Origin: JBEVEP01 sp040512755
Lineage (GTDB): Bacteria > Pseudomonadota > Alphaproteobacteria > Rhizobiales > Rhizobiaceae
Length of the DNA: 7,414 nt
Assembly: GCA_040512755.1 (NCBI GenBank)
Contig: JBEVEP010000317.1
Coordinates: 1-7,414, forward strand
Direction: 5' to 3'
Below, piece after piece: positions 1 to 5,776 of this stretch. The translations under genes were made by a program, and so were the position numbers. Positions within the stretch are counted from its first letter, which is position 1; each line of letters starts with the position of its first letter. The notes under the pieces were generated by a model, which saw nothing but the letters and a program-made list of their open reading frames with translations, did not search any database and was not told the origin of the DNA.

Positions 1-63
1 GCGTTCAAGAGCGGTCGCCAGATTGCTGTCGCGCCGGGCAAAAAAACGTGAAAAGAGTTTCAT
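1..63 (-). CDS. N-terminal fragment of an unidentified protein
   Basis: An ATG on the minus strand at 63-61 opens a frame that stays open to the left edge of the window. It gives 21 residues beginning MKLFSRFFARRDSN and ending ATALER. A GGAG ribosome binding site lies about 7 bases upstream of the ATG, which supports a real start. The N-terminus is short and basic-aromatic, and there is too little of it to assign a family. It is not obviously a signal peptide, because the hydrophobic run (LFSRFFA) is broken by arginines. The upstream side on the minus strand is a long non-coding stretch, so the gene probably has its own promoter there. The function is unknown. The fragment is called real because of the ribosome binding site and the unbroken frame, but a chance frame of this length cannot be excluded. 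Confidence 0.5.
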   Translation of the reverse strand, partial: MKLFSRFFARRDSNLATALER

Positions 64-138
64 GACACATCTCCATGCAGTCAGTGTTACACGGGGTGCC
101 TTCGCTTGAAGGAGTGGGGCAGCTCGTTGTTGATGCAT

Positions 139-166
139 ATATAGTGATGTTGCGGCGCACATAAAG
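139..166 (-). promoter_or_regulatory. Possible promoter for the gene starting at 63
   Basis: Read on the minus strand, a CTATAT hexamer (144-139) lies 16 bases downstream of CTTTAT (166-161). This resembles the alphaproteobacterial CTTGAC-N17-CTATAT pattern. The -10 box is good and the -35 box is poor (4 of 6). It would give a leader of roughly 70 bases before the ATG at 63, containing the small CCTTC/GAAGG hairpin. This is a pattern match only. Confidence 0.25.
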
Positions 167-350
167 CAGCAAAAGCGAAGCGCTTAGTACGAAAAGCGAC
201 ATCGGGAACGTCGTTTGACCATTTCGCAGCCGGAAATTGCCTCTGGTTACAGTGCGTTGCGCCCAATTTCCACTGCTGCTTTGCGTTTATTTCAGATCCG
301 TCATGCGTCTGGCGCATGGCGGAAGGATTCGGGAAACGTTCCTGATTGAT

Positions 351-382
351 GCTGCACCGCAGGAACAACCATGCGGTGCAGC
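351..382 (-). terminator. Perfect 11-bp stem-loop after the DUF1127-like gene
   Basis: GCTGCACCGCA at 351-361 pairs perfectly with TGCGGTGCAGC at 372-382 across a 10-base loop. The stem begins 31 bases past the TGA stop of the minus-strand DUF1127-like gene, which is where a transcript end would be expected. No run of T follows it on the minus strand, so it is not a textbook intrinsic terminator. It could also be a 3' stabilising hairpin on the short mRNA, or part of a small RNA. Confidence 0.45.
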
Positions 383-413
383 CTTAGCTTACAGCCGTCG
401 CTCATGGGATTGC

Positions 414-584
414 TCAGGAGTGGTTACGACGGCGGGCGGCAACCCGGATCGAATGGGTATCCGGCCATCCGATATCCTTCTGGATTTCCACCGGCAAAGA
501 ATCGACGATGCGACGGGTACGTGCCTCCTCGCGGGCTGTACGCCATTCGGCGGCGAGATGGCTCAATGCTGAATAGATCGACAT
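414..584 (-). CDS. Small DUF1127-like protein
   Basis: This frame encodes a 56-residue basic protein starting MSIYSALSHLAAEW and ending RRRNHS. Residues 26-42 contain the pattern typical of DUF1127 (YjiS-like) proteins: a hydrophobic-basic helix followed by SLP, then KDIGW. The usual family form is LpxxxLxDIG. An AGGAG ribosome binding site stands 7 bases before the ATG, and the frame ends in TGA at 416-414. Length and charge fit the family, which is common and often multicopy in alphaproteobacteria. Members have been linked to phosphate, carbon and RNA metabolism and to stress responses, but the family's biochemical role is not settled, so no specific function is given. The gene is divergent from a LysR regulator, with a perfect palindrome between them, so it is a likely target of that regulator. 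A perfect stem-loop follows the stop. Confidence 0.85.
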   Translation of the reverse strand: MSIYSALSHLAAEWRTAREEARTRRIVDSLPVEIQKDIGWPDTHSIRVAARRRNHS

Positions 585-600
585 TTTGCTTCTCCTATCG

Positions 601-622
601 ATTGCGAAGCGAATTTCTCAAT
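601..622. repeat. Imperfect inverted repeat in the DUF1127 leader
   Basis: ATTGCGAA (601-608) pairs with TTCTCAAT (615-622) at 7 of 8 positions across a 6-base spacer. It lies 17-38 bases upstream of the DUF1127-like start codon, just before its ribosome binding site, and downstream of the candidate promoter. It could be a second regulator site or an mRNA hairpin near the ribosome binding site. Confidence 0.3.
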
Positions 623-629
623 CCGCATG

Positions 630-658
630 TTGACTATCTCTCAGGTTTGATGTTCAAT
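630..658 (+). promoter_or_regulatory. Possible promoter of the LysR gene
   Basis: TTGACT (630-635) is followed after 17 bases by TTCAAT (653-658). The -35 box matches the consensus well and the -10 box is weak. The -10 box falls inside the 645-663 palindrome, the arrangement expected for a LysR-type regulator that represses its own gene. The predicted leader is about 45 bases. Confidence 0.3.
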
Positions 659-661
659 CAA
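633..661 (-). promoter_or_regulatory. Possible promoter of the DUF1127-like gene
   Basis: On the minus strand TTGATT (661-656) is followed after 17 bases by GATAGT (638-633). Each box matches the consensus at 4 of 6 positions. The -35 box lies in one arm of the 645-663 palindrome. The predicted leader is a little over 40 bases. This is a pattern match only. Confidence 0.3.
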
Positions 662-663
662 AC
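645..663. promoter_or_regulatory. Palindromic LysR-type operator
   Basis: GTTTGAT (645-651) and ATCAAAC (657-663) form a perfect 7-bp inverted repeat with a 5-base spacer. It contains the T-N11-A core typical of LysR-family binding sites (T648 to A660). It lies between a divergent LysR gene and its neighbour, 61 bases from the DUF1127-like start and 47 bases from the LysR start, which is the classical position for such an operator. Binding by this particular regulator is inferred. Confidence 0.6.
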
Positions 664-709
664 GAAATGAAGTGATCGTCTCGTTCAGAAAAATTGATGG
701 GTGTTCCCA

Positions 710-1609
710 ATGACCGCACCACTCAATCACCCCCTCCCATTGCTCGATCTCGATGTGTTGCGCACGTTTGTCGCGATAGCCGAAACGGGCAGTTTCACGA
801 CGGCCGCCAACGCCGTGTTCCGGACACCGTCGGCGGTTTCCATGCAGATAAAGAAGCTGGAGGACATTCTCGGCCGTTCGGTGTTCGCGCGCGACGCGCG
901 TTCCGTAACCCTGACGGCCGATGGCGAGATGTTGCTCGGCTACGCGCGCCGAATGCTGGCGGTGAACCGCGAAGCGGTGTCGAAGTTCATCATTCCGGAT
1001 ATCACCGGCGTCGTGCGGCTGGGTTCGCCAGACGATTTCGGCGAACGTGTGCTGCCAAACGTCTTGAGGCGCTTCGCGCAGTCGCATCCATCGATTGCGG
1101 TTGACGTCATCATTGATCAAAGCAGCAATTTGCGACGGCGGATGGACGACCGTACGCTCGACATCACATTGCTTACAAATTCGTGCAAAGCGGATGCGGC
1201 GGGTGCCGAAGTTCTGCTTACCGAGCCCATCGTCTGGGCCGGCGCCAAAGGCGGCTGCGCGCATATGAAGGAACCGTTGCCCGTCTCGGTTTGGGAAGAG
1301 GGGTGCGCCTGGCGGGCTGGGGCACTTGAGGCGCTCGGGCGCGACGGCCGCAATTACCGCATCGCGTACATGAGTGCACATACCGCTGGCCAACGCGCGG
1401 CAATTATGGCCGATCTGGCCGTCGCGCCATTGCCGAAATCGTTTATCACCGGCGACATGGTTGAGCTTGGACCGAAGAACGGCATGCCGGTGATCGGCAA
1501 CTACAGCCTTGCGATGCTGACCGCGCCGGACGCGCAGCCGCCGGTCAAGGCCGCTGCAGACCATATCCGGGCGACGTTCGAGACGTTCAGGGAAACCGGT
1601 AAGTTCTAA
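710..1609 (+). CDS. LysR-type transcriptional regulator
   Basis: From the ATG at 710 the protein has 299 residues, the usual length for a LysR-type regulator. Residues about 11-70 form the winged helix-turn-helix: LDVLRTFVAIAETGSF, then TTAANAV, then TPSAVSMQIKKLE, which is the recognition region. Residues about 95-290 form the effector-binding domain. It includes the motif EEGCAWR, a cysteine-containing segment seen in a subgroup of these regulators, and the AAIMADLAVAPLP segment near the second lobe. An in-frame GTG at 701 would add three residues (MFP). Neither start has a strong ribosome binding site, and ATG 710 is preferred because the family tends to begin close to the helix-turn-helix. 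The gene is divergent from the DUF1127-like gene, with a LysR-type palindrome between them, so it probably controls that gene and itself. The effector is unknown. Confidence 0.92.
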   Translation: MTAPLNHPLPLLDLDVLRTFVAIAETGSFTTAANAVFRTPSAVSMQIKKLEDILGRSVFARDARSVTLTADGEMLLGYARRMLAVNREAVSKFIIPDITGVVRLGSPDDFGERVLPNVLRRFAQSHPSIAVDVIIDQSSNLRRRMDDRTLDITLLTNSCKADAAGAEVLLTEPIVWAGAKGGCAHMKEPLPVSVWEEGCAWRAGALEALGRDGRNYRIAYMSAHTAGQRAAIMADLAVAPLPKSFITGDMVELGPKNGMPVIGNYSLAMLTAPDAQPPVKAAADHIRATFETFRETGKF

Positions 1610-1649
1610 ACCAGTCGATCCCCGGTATTACACCGCCTCGCGCTGACTT

Positions 1650-1745
1650 AGAGCAAGTCGCCCGAAACCTGAATCGCTTGCCCTAAGTCATTGTTTGCGC
1701 ATCGGATTCATCCGAAAACCGCTTCGCGCTTTTCGGTCCGATACT
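1650..1745. repeat. Palindromic intergenic repeat (rhizobial type)
   Basis: This lies in the gap between the LysR gene and the antiporter gene. ATCGGA (1701-1706) pairs with TCCGAT (1737-1742), and CCGAAAA (1712-1718) pairs with TTTTCGG (1730-1736) around an 11-base loop. A 5-base bulge on one side separates the two stems. The core AAAACCGCTTCG plus TTTTCGG resembles short repeats scattered between genes in Mesorhizobium and relatives. The part from 1650 to 1700 (beginning GAGCAAGTCGCCCG) also looks like repeat sequence, but its borders are uncertain. The hairpin could also serve to end or stabilise the LysR transcript. Confidence 0.55.
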
Positions 1746-1867
1746 GTATGTCGTGCCTGGCGCTCGTCTCTGTCCGCCTCGCCACAAAAAGCAATGCAGC
1801 ACTTCTTCTTTGAACGTCGGACGTATCGCATGCATTCGAGACCTGTCCATTAGGTTTCCGCCAAGCT

Positions 1868-3013
1868 ATGTCAGGTGCACCAGGCGATGGCCGGGGAGGG
1901 AGCGATTTGCATTGGCTGCTGAAAGTCCGGAAGTCCGAGCTCTTTCTTCTCGTCAGCTATGGGACATGCCTCGTCTTTTTCCTGTTCGGATATTCGCTGT
2001 TTCATAAGTTCCACGGATATTCCGGCCTGACGTTCGTTCTTGTCTGGCTCTTCGCAGCCATTATGGGGTCCGCGCTGCGGGTCGTTCGCCATGCGGACCG
2101 TCTCGCAATCCTGCTCGGCGAGCCTTATGGCACACTGATACTGACGCTCTCCGTCACCTTCATCGAGGTCGTGAGCATCGCCGCTGTCATGACGCACGGA
2201 CAACAAAATCCTACCCTGGCAAGGGATACGATGTTCGCCGTGGTCATGATCCTTCTCAACGGAATGGTCGGCCTGTCGCTGTTGCTCGGCGGACTTCGGC
2301 ATCGAGAGCAGCAATACAATCTGCAGGGCGCAAACGCCTATCTCGGGGCCATCATTCCACTGGTGGTTCTCAGTCTCATCCTTCCCACCGTCACCCAAAC
2401 GACGGCTGGTCCGACGCTCTCCGGCGTGCAGCAGGTGTTTCTTGTCCTTACCTCGGTCGGTCTTTACGCGACCTTCATCGTGACCCAAACCGGCCGGCAT
2501 CGTGGGTTCTTCGTCGTTGAGGACGAGATAGAAGATCACAGTTCAGCCAGGACAGAGAAGGGTTCCACCGCTTACCACGCGGTTTTGCTGGTCGCCTATC
2601 TCGTTCCGGTCGTCTATCTCGCCGAACATCTTGCGGAGCCGATCGACTACTTCATCGAAACGCTGGGCGTGCCCACGGCCATAGGTGGGGTACTCATGGC
2701 GCTGCTGGTGGCAACGCCGGAAGCCATCGGCGCGATCCGCGCGGCAGCAGCAAACCAGATACAGCGATCAATCAACATTTTTCTGGGATCAGTACTTTCG
2801 ACGATTGGCCTCACTGTCCCTGCGATGATCCTGATCAGCCTCCTGACCGGGCATCCCCTTATCCTGGGTGTTGAAGGCGCCGACATGTTGATGCTGCTTC
2901 TGACGCTGGCCGTTTGCGTGGTCACATTCGCAAGCGGTCGCACCAATGTGATTCAGGGGGCGGTGCACCTCGTCCTGTTCGGGGCATATCTGCTCCTCAT
3001 CCTTCAAAAGTGA
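1868..3013 (+). CDS. chaA: ChaA-type cation/proton antiporter
   Basis: This is an integral membrane protein of 381 residues in the Ca2+/cation antiporter (CaCA) superfamily, resembling E. coli ChaA (about 366 residues). ChaA exchanges Ca2+, Na+ or K+ for protons and exports cations at alkaline or saline pH. Both inverted alpha repeats are visible. The first, at about residues 84-108, has GEPYGTLILTLSVTFIEV with a likely ion-binding Glu100. The second, at about 277-322, has ATPEA (Glu285) followed by NIFLGSVLSTIGLT. A short acidic loop (VEDEIED, 217-223) lies between the halves, and about 10-11 hydrophobic segments are seen. The start is uncertain. ATG 1868 has no clear ribosome binding site, whereas an in-frame TTG at 1907 has GGAGGG 6 bases upstream and would give 368 residues, nearer the E. 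coli length. The gene stands alone on the plus strand and converges on the cyclase gene. Confidence 0.9.
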   Translation: MSGAPGDGRGGSDLHWLLKVRKSELFLLVSYGTCLVFFLFGYSLFHKFHGYSGLTFVLVWLFAAIMGSALRVVRHADRLAILLGEPYGTLILTLSVTFIEVVSIAAVMTHGQQNPTLARDTMFAVVMILLNGMVGLSLLLGGLRHREQQYNLQGANAYLGAIIPLVVLSLILPTVTQTTAGPTLSGVQQVFLVLTSVGLYATFIVTQTGRHRGFFVVEDEIEDHSSARTEKGSTAYHAVLLVAYLVPVVYLAEHLAEPIDYFIETLGVPTAIGGVLMALLVATPEAIGAIRAAAANQIQRSINIFLGSVLSTIGLTVPAMILISLLTGHPLILGVEGADMLMLLLTLAVCVVTFASGRTNVIQGAVHLVLFGAYLLLILQK

Positions 3014-3023
3014 GGGGTCAGCG

Positions 3024-3038
3024 GGTCGGCATACGACC
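3024..3038. terminator. Short hairpin between convergent genes
   Basis: GGTCG (3024-3028) pairs with CGACC (3034-3038) around a 5-base loop, inside the 27-base gap between the stop codons of the antiporter and cyclase genes. The stem is short and has no T run, so it is a weak candidate for a bidirectional terminator. Its position is its best support. Confidence 0.25.
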
Positions 3039-3040
3039 GG

Positions 3041-4900
3041 TCAGGACGGGTGCCCCCCGATGCTTTCAAGCAATCGTTGGAAGCGCGGATGCTTGCGCAG
3101 GGGGTCCAGGTCGGAGTCCCTGCTGAACCATAGAATTTGTTCGGGGCTCCTGTGCGGCAGGACTTTTTCGAGCACATCGATGGCAGTGTCCAGTTCGCCG
3201 AGCTGTGAATAGGTGCATGCGATATTGTACAGGGCCAGGAGATCATCCGGATCAATTGCCATCGCGCGGGCCGCCCACTCCATCGCCCGGTCGTGCTCGC
3301 CAAGATGCGCCAGCGCAAGTGCGCCCAACTGCGCCGGACCCGAATTTTCGGGATGTGCATTGAGTTCGTGCTCGGCCCGCTGCAATCCAAGCCGTGCCGC
3401 CCTGATCCTATCCGCATCGTGCCCCAGGGAGCGATAGACCGCTGTCAGCAGGACGGGGGAGCGGTAGTCGTCGGTCCTTATTTCGGCTGCGCGTTCAAAC
3501 AGCTTGGCCGCCTTCTCGAAGTTGCCCTCGGCGTTGAAAAAACGGGCATAGAAATAGTTGGCCTCGTAAAGATCGGGATCCAACTCCAGCGCACGCTCGA
3601 ACTCGGCAACCGCCTCCTCGCGGCGGCCGCCAAACTGAAGGGCCAGCCCGCGCGAGGCGTGTGCCTCAGCCAGTTCGGGATCGAGCGCCAGGGCTTTGGC
3701 GCTCATGGCGAGGATACCGTCGATCGATACGTCGGCGTGGTGCCAGGAATGAAGGATGGAATCGCAATCGGCGATGCCCGCATAGGCGCGTGCATAGCCG
3801 GGGTCCAGTTCCATTGCCCGGGTGAACATGCGCCGCGCCATCAGGACGTAGGATTTCGAACACATGTGCGAGAATTGCCGTCCCCGGAGGTAAAAAGTGT
3901 ACGCCTCCACATTCGCGGTAGGGGCTGCCTCTATCGCCTTCTTTTCTTCGGGGAGCAGTTTGATCTTCAACTGATTGACGATCGCGTGCGCGATTTCGTC
4001 CTGAATGGCAAAAATATCGTTCAGTTCCCGATCGTAGCGATCGGCCCAGACATGGCTGCCGTTCCTGCCGTCGATAAGCTGACCTGTGACGCGAACGCGT
4101 GATCCGGCTTTGCGGACGCTGCCTTCCAGAAGGAACCGTACCCCCAGTTCCGCGGCAGCCTGTTGCGCCAATATGGGCTTGTCCTTGTAAGTGAAAACAG
4201 TGTTGCGGGCGACAACCTGCAGGCCGGATATTTTTGACAGGTCGGTGATGATGTCTTCGGTGATGCCGTCCGAAAAGTATTCCTGTTCCGGATCGCCGCT
4301 CATATTGTTGAACGGCAAAACGGCAATCGATGTTCGCTCGGACAGGCTGTGGGGGTTCGACAGAGCCCGCTCGTGCTGATCCTCCAGGACTGTCTGCAAG
4401 CTCACGCGATAGCAAGCGACCGGCCCGGCGATGTTCTTCATCCGCTTCTCGCCCATTGGCTCGAGACCGAACGGAAGCTTCTTCTTGATCTCCTTGGATA
4501 CTTTCTCCGAAACCCAGATGCCGCCGGGATCAGCGAGTTCCTGCAGACGGGCTGCTATGTTCACACCCTCGCCATAGCGGTCGCGGCCTTCGACGATGAC
4601 TTCGCCGAGATTTATCCCGATGCGAACTTCGATCCTTTCTCCGACACTCGCATTTCGCTCTGCCATGCCATGCTGCAATGCCACAGCGCATTCGACGGCG
4701 TCGACGACACTGCCGAACTCCGCCAGCAGGCCGTCACCCATCACCTTGAATATGCGCCCGTTGTGTTTCTTGATCGTCGGTTCGAACAACTCTTTGCGGT
4801 CGGCCCTCAGCCGTTCGAATGTCCCGGCTTCGTTTGCCTCCATAAGGGCCGAATAGCGCGCCACGTCGGCGGCAAGAATCGCCGCAAGCTTGCGTTCCAT
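3041..4900 (-). CDS. Class III adenylate/guanylate cyclase with TolB-like and TPR domains
   Basis: The protein has 619 residues from the ATG at 4900-4898, which begins MERKLAAILAADVARYS. Residues 1-170 are a class III cyclase domain. It has both metal aspartates (Asp12 in AADVARYS, Asp56 in MGDGLLAEF), the purine-specifying pair Lys52 and Asp107, and the transition-state pair Asn114 and Arg118 in GVNIAARL. The catalytic set is therefore complete, Lys/Asp favours ATP, and a homodimer making cAMP is expected. Residues about 190-330 are a TolB/FlgO-like domain (SIAVLPFNNMSGDPEQEYFS). Residues about 335-615 hold tetratricopeptide repeats (for example ALALDPELAEAHASRGLAL and ALELDPDLYEANYFYARFF), which probably bind partners. 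No membrane segment is seen, so it is likely cytosolic. The frame is open up to 5020, but a candidate promoter lies at 4968-4997 and the family starts at MERKLAAILAADV, so 4900 is preferred. The input signal is unknown. Confidence 0.92.
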   Translation of the reverse strand: MERKLAAILAADVARYSALMEANEAGTFERLRADRKELFEPTIKKHNGRIFKVMGDGLLAEFGSVVDAVECAVALQHGMAERNASVGERIEVRIGINLGEVIVEGRDRYGEGVNIAARLQELADPGGIWVSEKVSKEIKKKLPFGLEPMGEKRMKNIAGPVACYRVSLQTVLEDQHERALSNPHSLSERTSIAVLPFNNMSGDPEQEYFSDGITEDIITDLSKISGLQVVARNTVFTYKDKPILAQQAAAELGVRFLLEGSVRKAGSRVRVTGQLIDGRNGSHVWADRYDRELNDIFAIQDEIAHAIVNQLKIKLLPEEKKAIEAAPTANVEAYTFYLRGRQFSHMCSKSYVLMARRMFTRAMELDPGYARAYAGIADCDSILHSWHHADVSIDGILAMSAKALALDPELAEAHASRGLALQFGGRREEAVAEFERALELDPDLYEANYFYARFFNAEGNFEKAAKLFERAAEIRTDDYRSPVLLTAVYRSLGHDADRIRAARLGLQRAEHELNAHPENSGPAQLGALALAHLGEHDRAMEWAARAMAIDPDDLLALYNIACTYSQLGELDTAIDVLEKVLPHRSPEQILWFSRDSDLDPLRKHPRFQRLLESIGGHPS

Positions 4901-4967
4901 TAGCAAGGTCCCATAGTTTCCGCAGGCTGACGGATTGAGTGTTAGCCCCGCCAAGTCGTGAGGAAAT

Positions 4968-4997
4968 GTATAGCACAGACTGGGTGTTACGGGCCAA
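4968..4997 (-). promoter_or_regulatory. Possible promoter of the cyclase gene
   Basis: On the minus strand TTGGCC (4997-4992) is followed after 18 bases by CTATAC (4973-4968). This would start transcription near 4961 and give a leader of about 60 bases to the ATG at 4900. It lies in the 216-base gap downstream of the DUF6064-type gene, so the cyclase may be transcribed independently of that operon. The boxes were matched by eye. Confidence 0.4.
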
Positions 4998-5116
4998 TTC
5001 GCCTTCTGGAGGTCGTCCACGGCAGGGACAGCGATCGGCCAACTCGAAACCTAAGCGAACAGATAACTGCTCAGGGCGCCAGGAAGCAGCAGTGTTGTGG
5101 TAACATTGCGGAGGTG

Positions 5117-5776
5117 TCACCGGGCCAAGCCGCGCAGCACAACAAGCACGATTGCCGTTCCCGTAGCCGAGAATGGGATCCACGCCTGCGGATCACCCAT
5201 CGTGTGGAGCGTCAGGCCGCTGAATAGCAGCCAGAGCAGTGGTATCGGGAGCAGTAGCGCAACGAACCGGCCGCGCCCGGCCAGAAGCATCCCGACTGTC
5301 GTGATCGCCGTCGGGTCTGGCGCGATGCCGAAGACTTCCGCACTTGCCAACGGGCGTCCGAATGGCAGCACGAGGAGCGGGTAGGCGAAGAGACCGATCG
5401 TCGCCAACAGCATTCCGGCCCGCCCGGCGATGCCTCTTCGGTCGAAAACGAGACCGCGTACGCCGAGGACCGCCAGCAGAAGCGCCTGCAGGCCGAACGC
5501 AGGGGCGACATAAGCGATCGCCCAGTTGATCGCCGCGTAACGGTTCCAAAGGAAGGACCAGCCTACAAAAGCCCAGAGCGCGGCGAGAGAGAGCGCAATC
5601 CAAAGGCCAGACCCAATCGGTCTGCGCAGCGCAAGCAGAATGACGGTGAGGCCGGTTGCGAGCGTTACCAGCTGCAGCGGTCTTAGAGCCGCATTGTGAA
5701 CCTCGAACATGCGCCAGTAGACGCGAGGAGAGAAAAGGAGAAAGTCTTCCGGCCTGTAGGTCCACCAGTCGGACAT
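5117..5776 (-). CDS. DUF6064-type multi-spanning membrane protein
   Basis: This is a 219-residue hydrophobic protein beginning MSDWWTYRPEDFLLFSP. The N-terminal pattern (WWTYRPEDFLLFSPRVYWRMFEVHN), rich in aromatic residues, and the string of membrane segments match proteins annotated as DUF6064, a family without known biochemical role. Six to seven membrane segments are visible at about 31-50, 57-77, 83-107, 117-137, 148-165, 170-188 and 195-215. A short basic loop (FDRRGIAGR) follows the third segment. Its ATG at 5776-5774 follows directly on the TAG stop of the reductase gene with no base between, so the two are very likely co-transcribed and translationally coupled. It may anchor or serve the reductase at the membrane, but nothing in the sequence proves contact. 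The family name is from memory and the exact function is unknown. Confidence 0.75.
   Translation of the reverse strand: MSDWWTYRPEDFLLFSPRVYWRMFEVHNAALRPLQLVTLATGLTVILLALRRPIGSGLWIALSLAALWAFVGWSFLWNRYAAINWAIAYVAPAFGLQALLLAVLGVRGLVFDRRGIAGRAGMLLATIGLFAYPLLVLPFGRPLASAEVFGIAPDPTAITTVGMLLAGRGRFVALLLPIPLLWLLFSGLTLHTMGDPQAWIPFSATGTAIVLVVLRGLAR

Larger units (their letters stand above)
64..413. other. Non-coding stretch with several inverted repeats
   Basis: No convincing gene is seen in these 350 bases. Possible frames on either strand lack good ribosome binding sites and look like chance reading. Several short perfect inverted repeats are visible: CCTTC-GCTT-GAAGG at 99-112, AAGCG-AAG-CGCTT at 173-185, GGAAATTG (232-239) with CAATTTCC (264-271), CATGCG-N5-CGCATG at 302-318, and a stem-loop at 351-382 listed separately. 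The left part should contain the promoter and leader of the minus-strand gene that starts at 63. The right part is the 3' region of the DUF1127-like gene. A small RNA could be hidden here, but no known RNA family was recognised. Confidence 0.5.

Noticed and set aside
87..368. Minus-strand open frame of about 93 codons with several cysteines
   Set aside because: It starts at TTG inside the loop of the 351-382 hairpin, without a ribosome binding site, and has scattered composition.
351..382. Possible tRNA or attachment site at the strong stem-loop
   Set aside because: Only a single stem is present. No cloverleaf, anticodon arm or direct repeat of an attachment core was found.
237..572. Plus-strand open frame of about 111 codons
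   Set aside because: It overlaps the DUF1127-like gene on the opposite strand. That gene has a ribosome binding site and family motif, and this frame has neither.
641..1564. Long minus-strand open frame of about 307 codons
   Set aside because: It lies opposite the LysR gene. Its translation is rich in Arg, His and Gln with no recognisable domain, the usual look of a shadow frame in GC-rich DNA.
3293..4102. Plus-strand open frame of about 269 codons
   Set aside because: It is opposite the TolB-like/TPR part of the cyclase gene, whose protein family is clear. No domain is seen in the plus-strand reading.
4349..4903. Plus-strand open frame of about 184 codons
   Set aside because: It is antisense to the conserved cyclase domain, so it is a shadow frame.
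4901..5020. Forty-residue N-terminal extension of the cyclase
   Set aside because: The extension does not resemble the family, it overlaps a candidate promoter, and MERKLAAILAADV is the usual family start.
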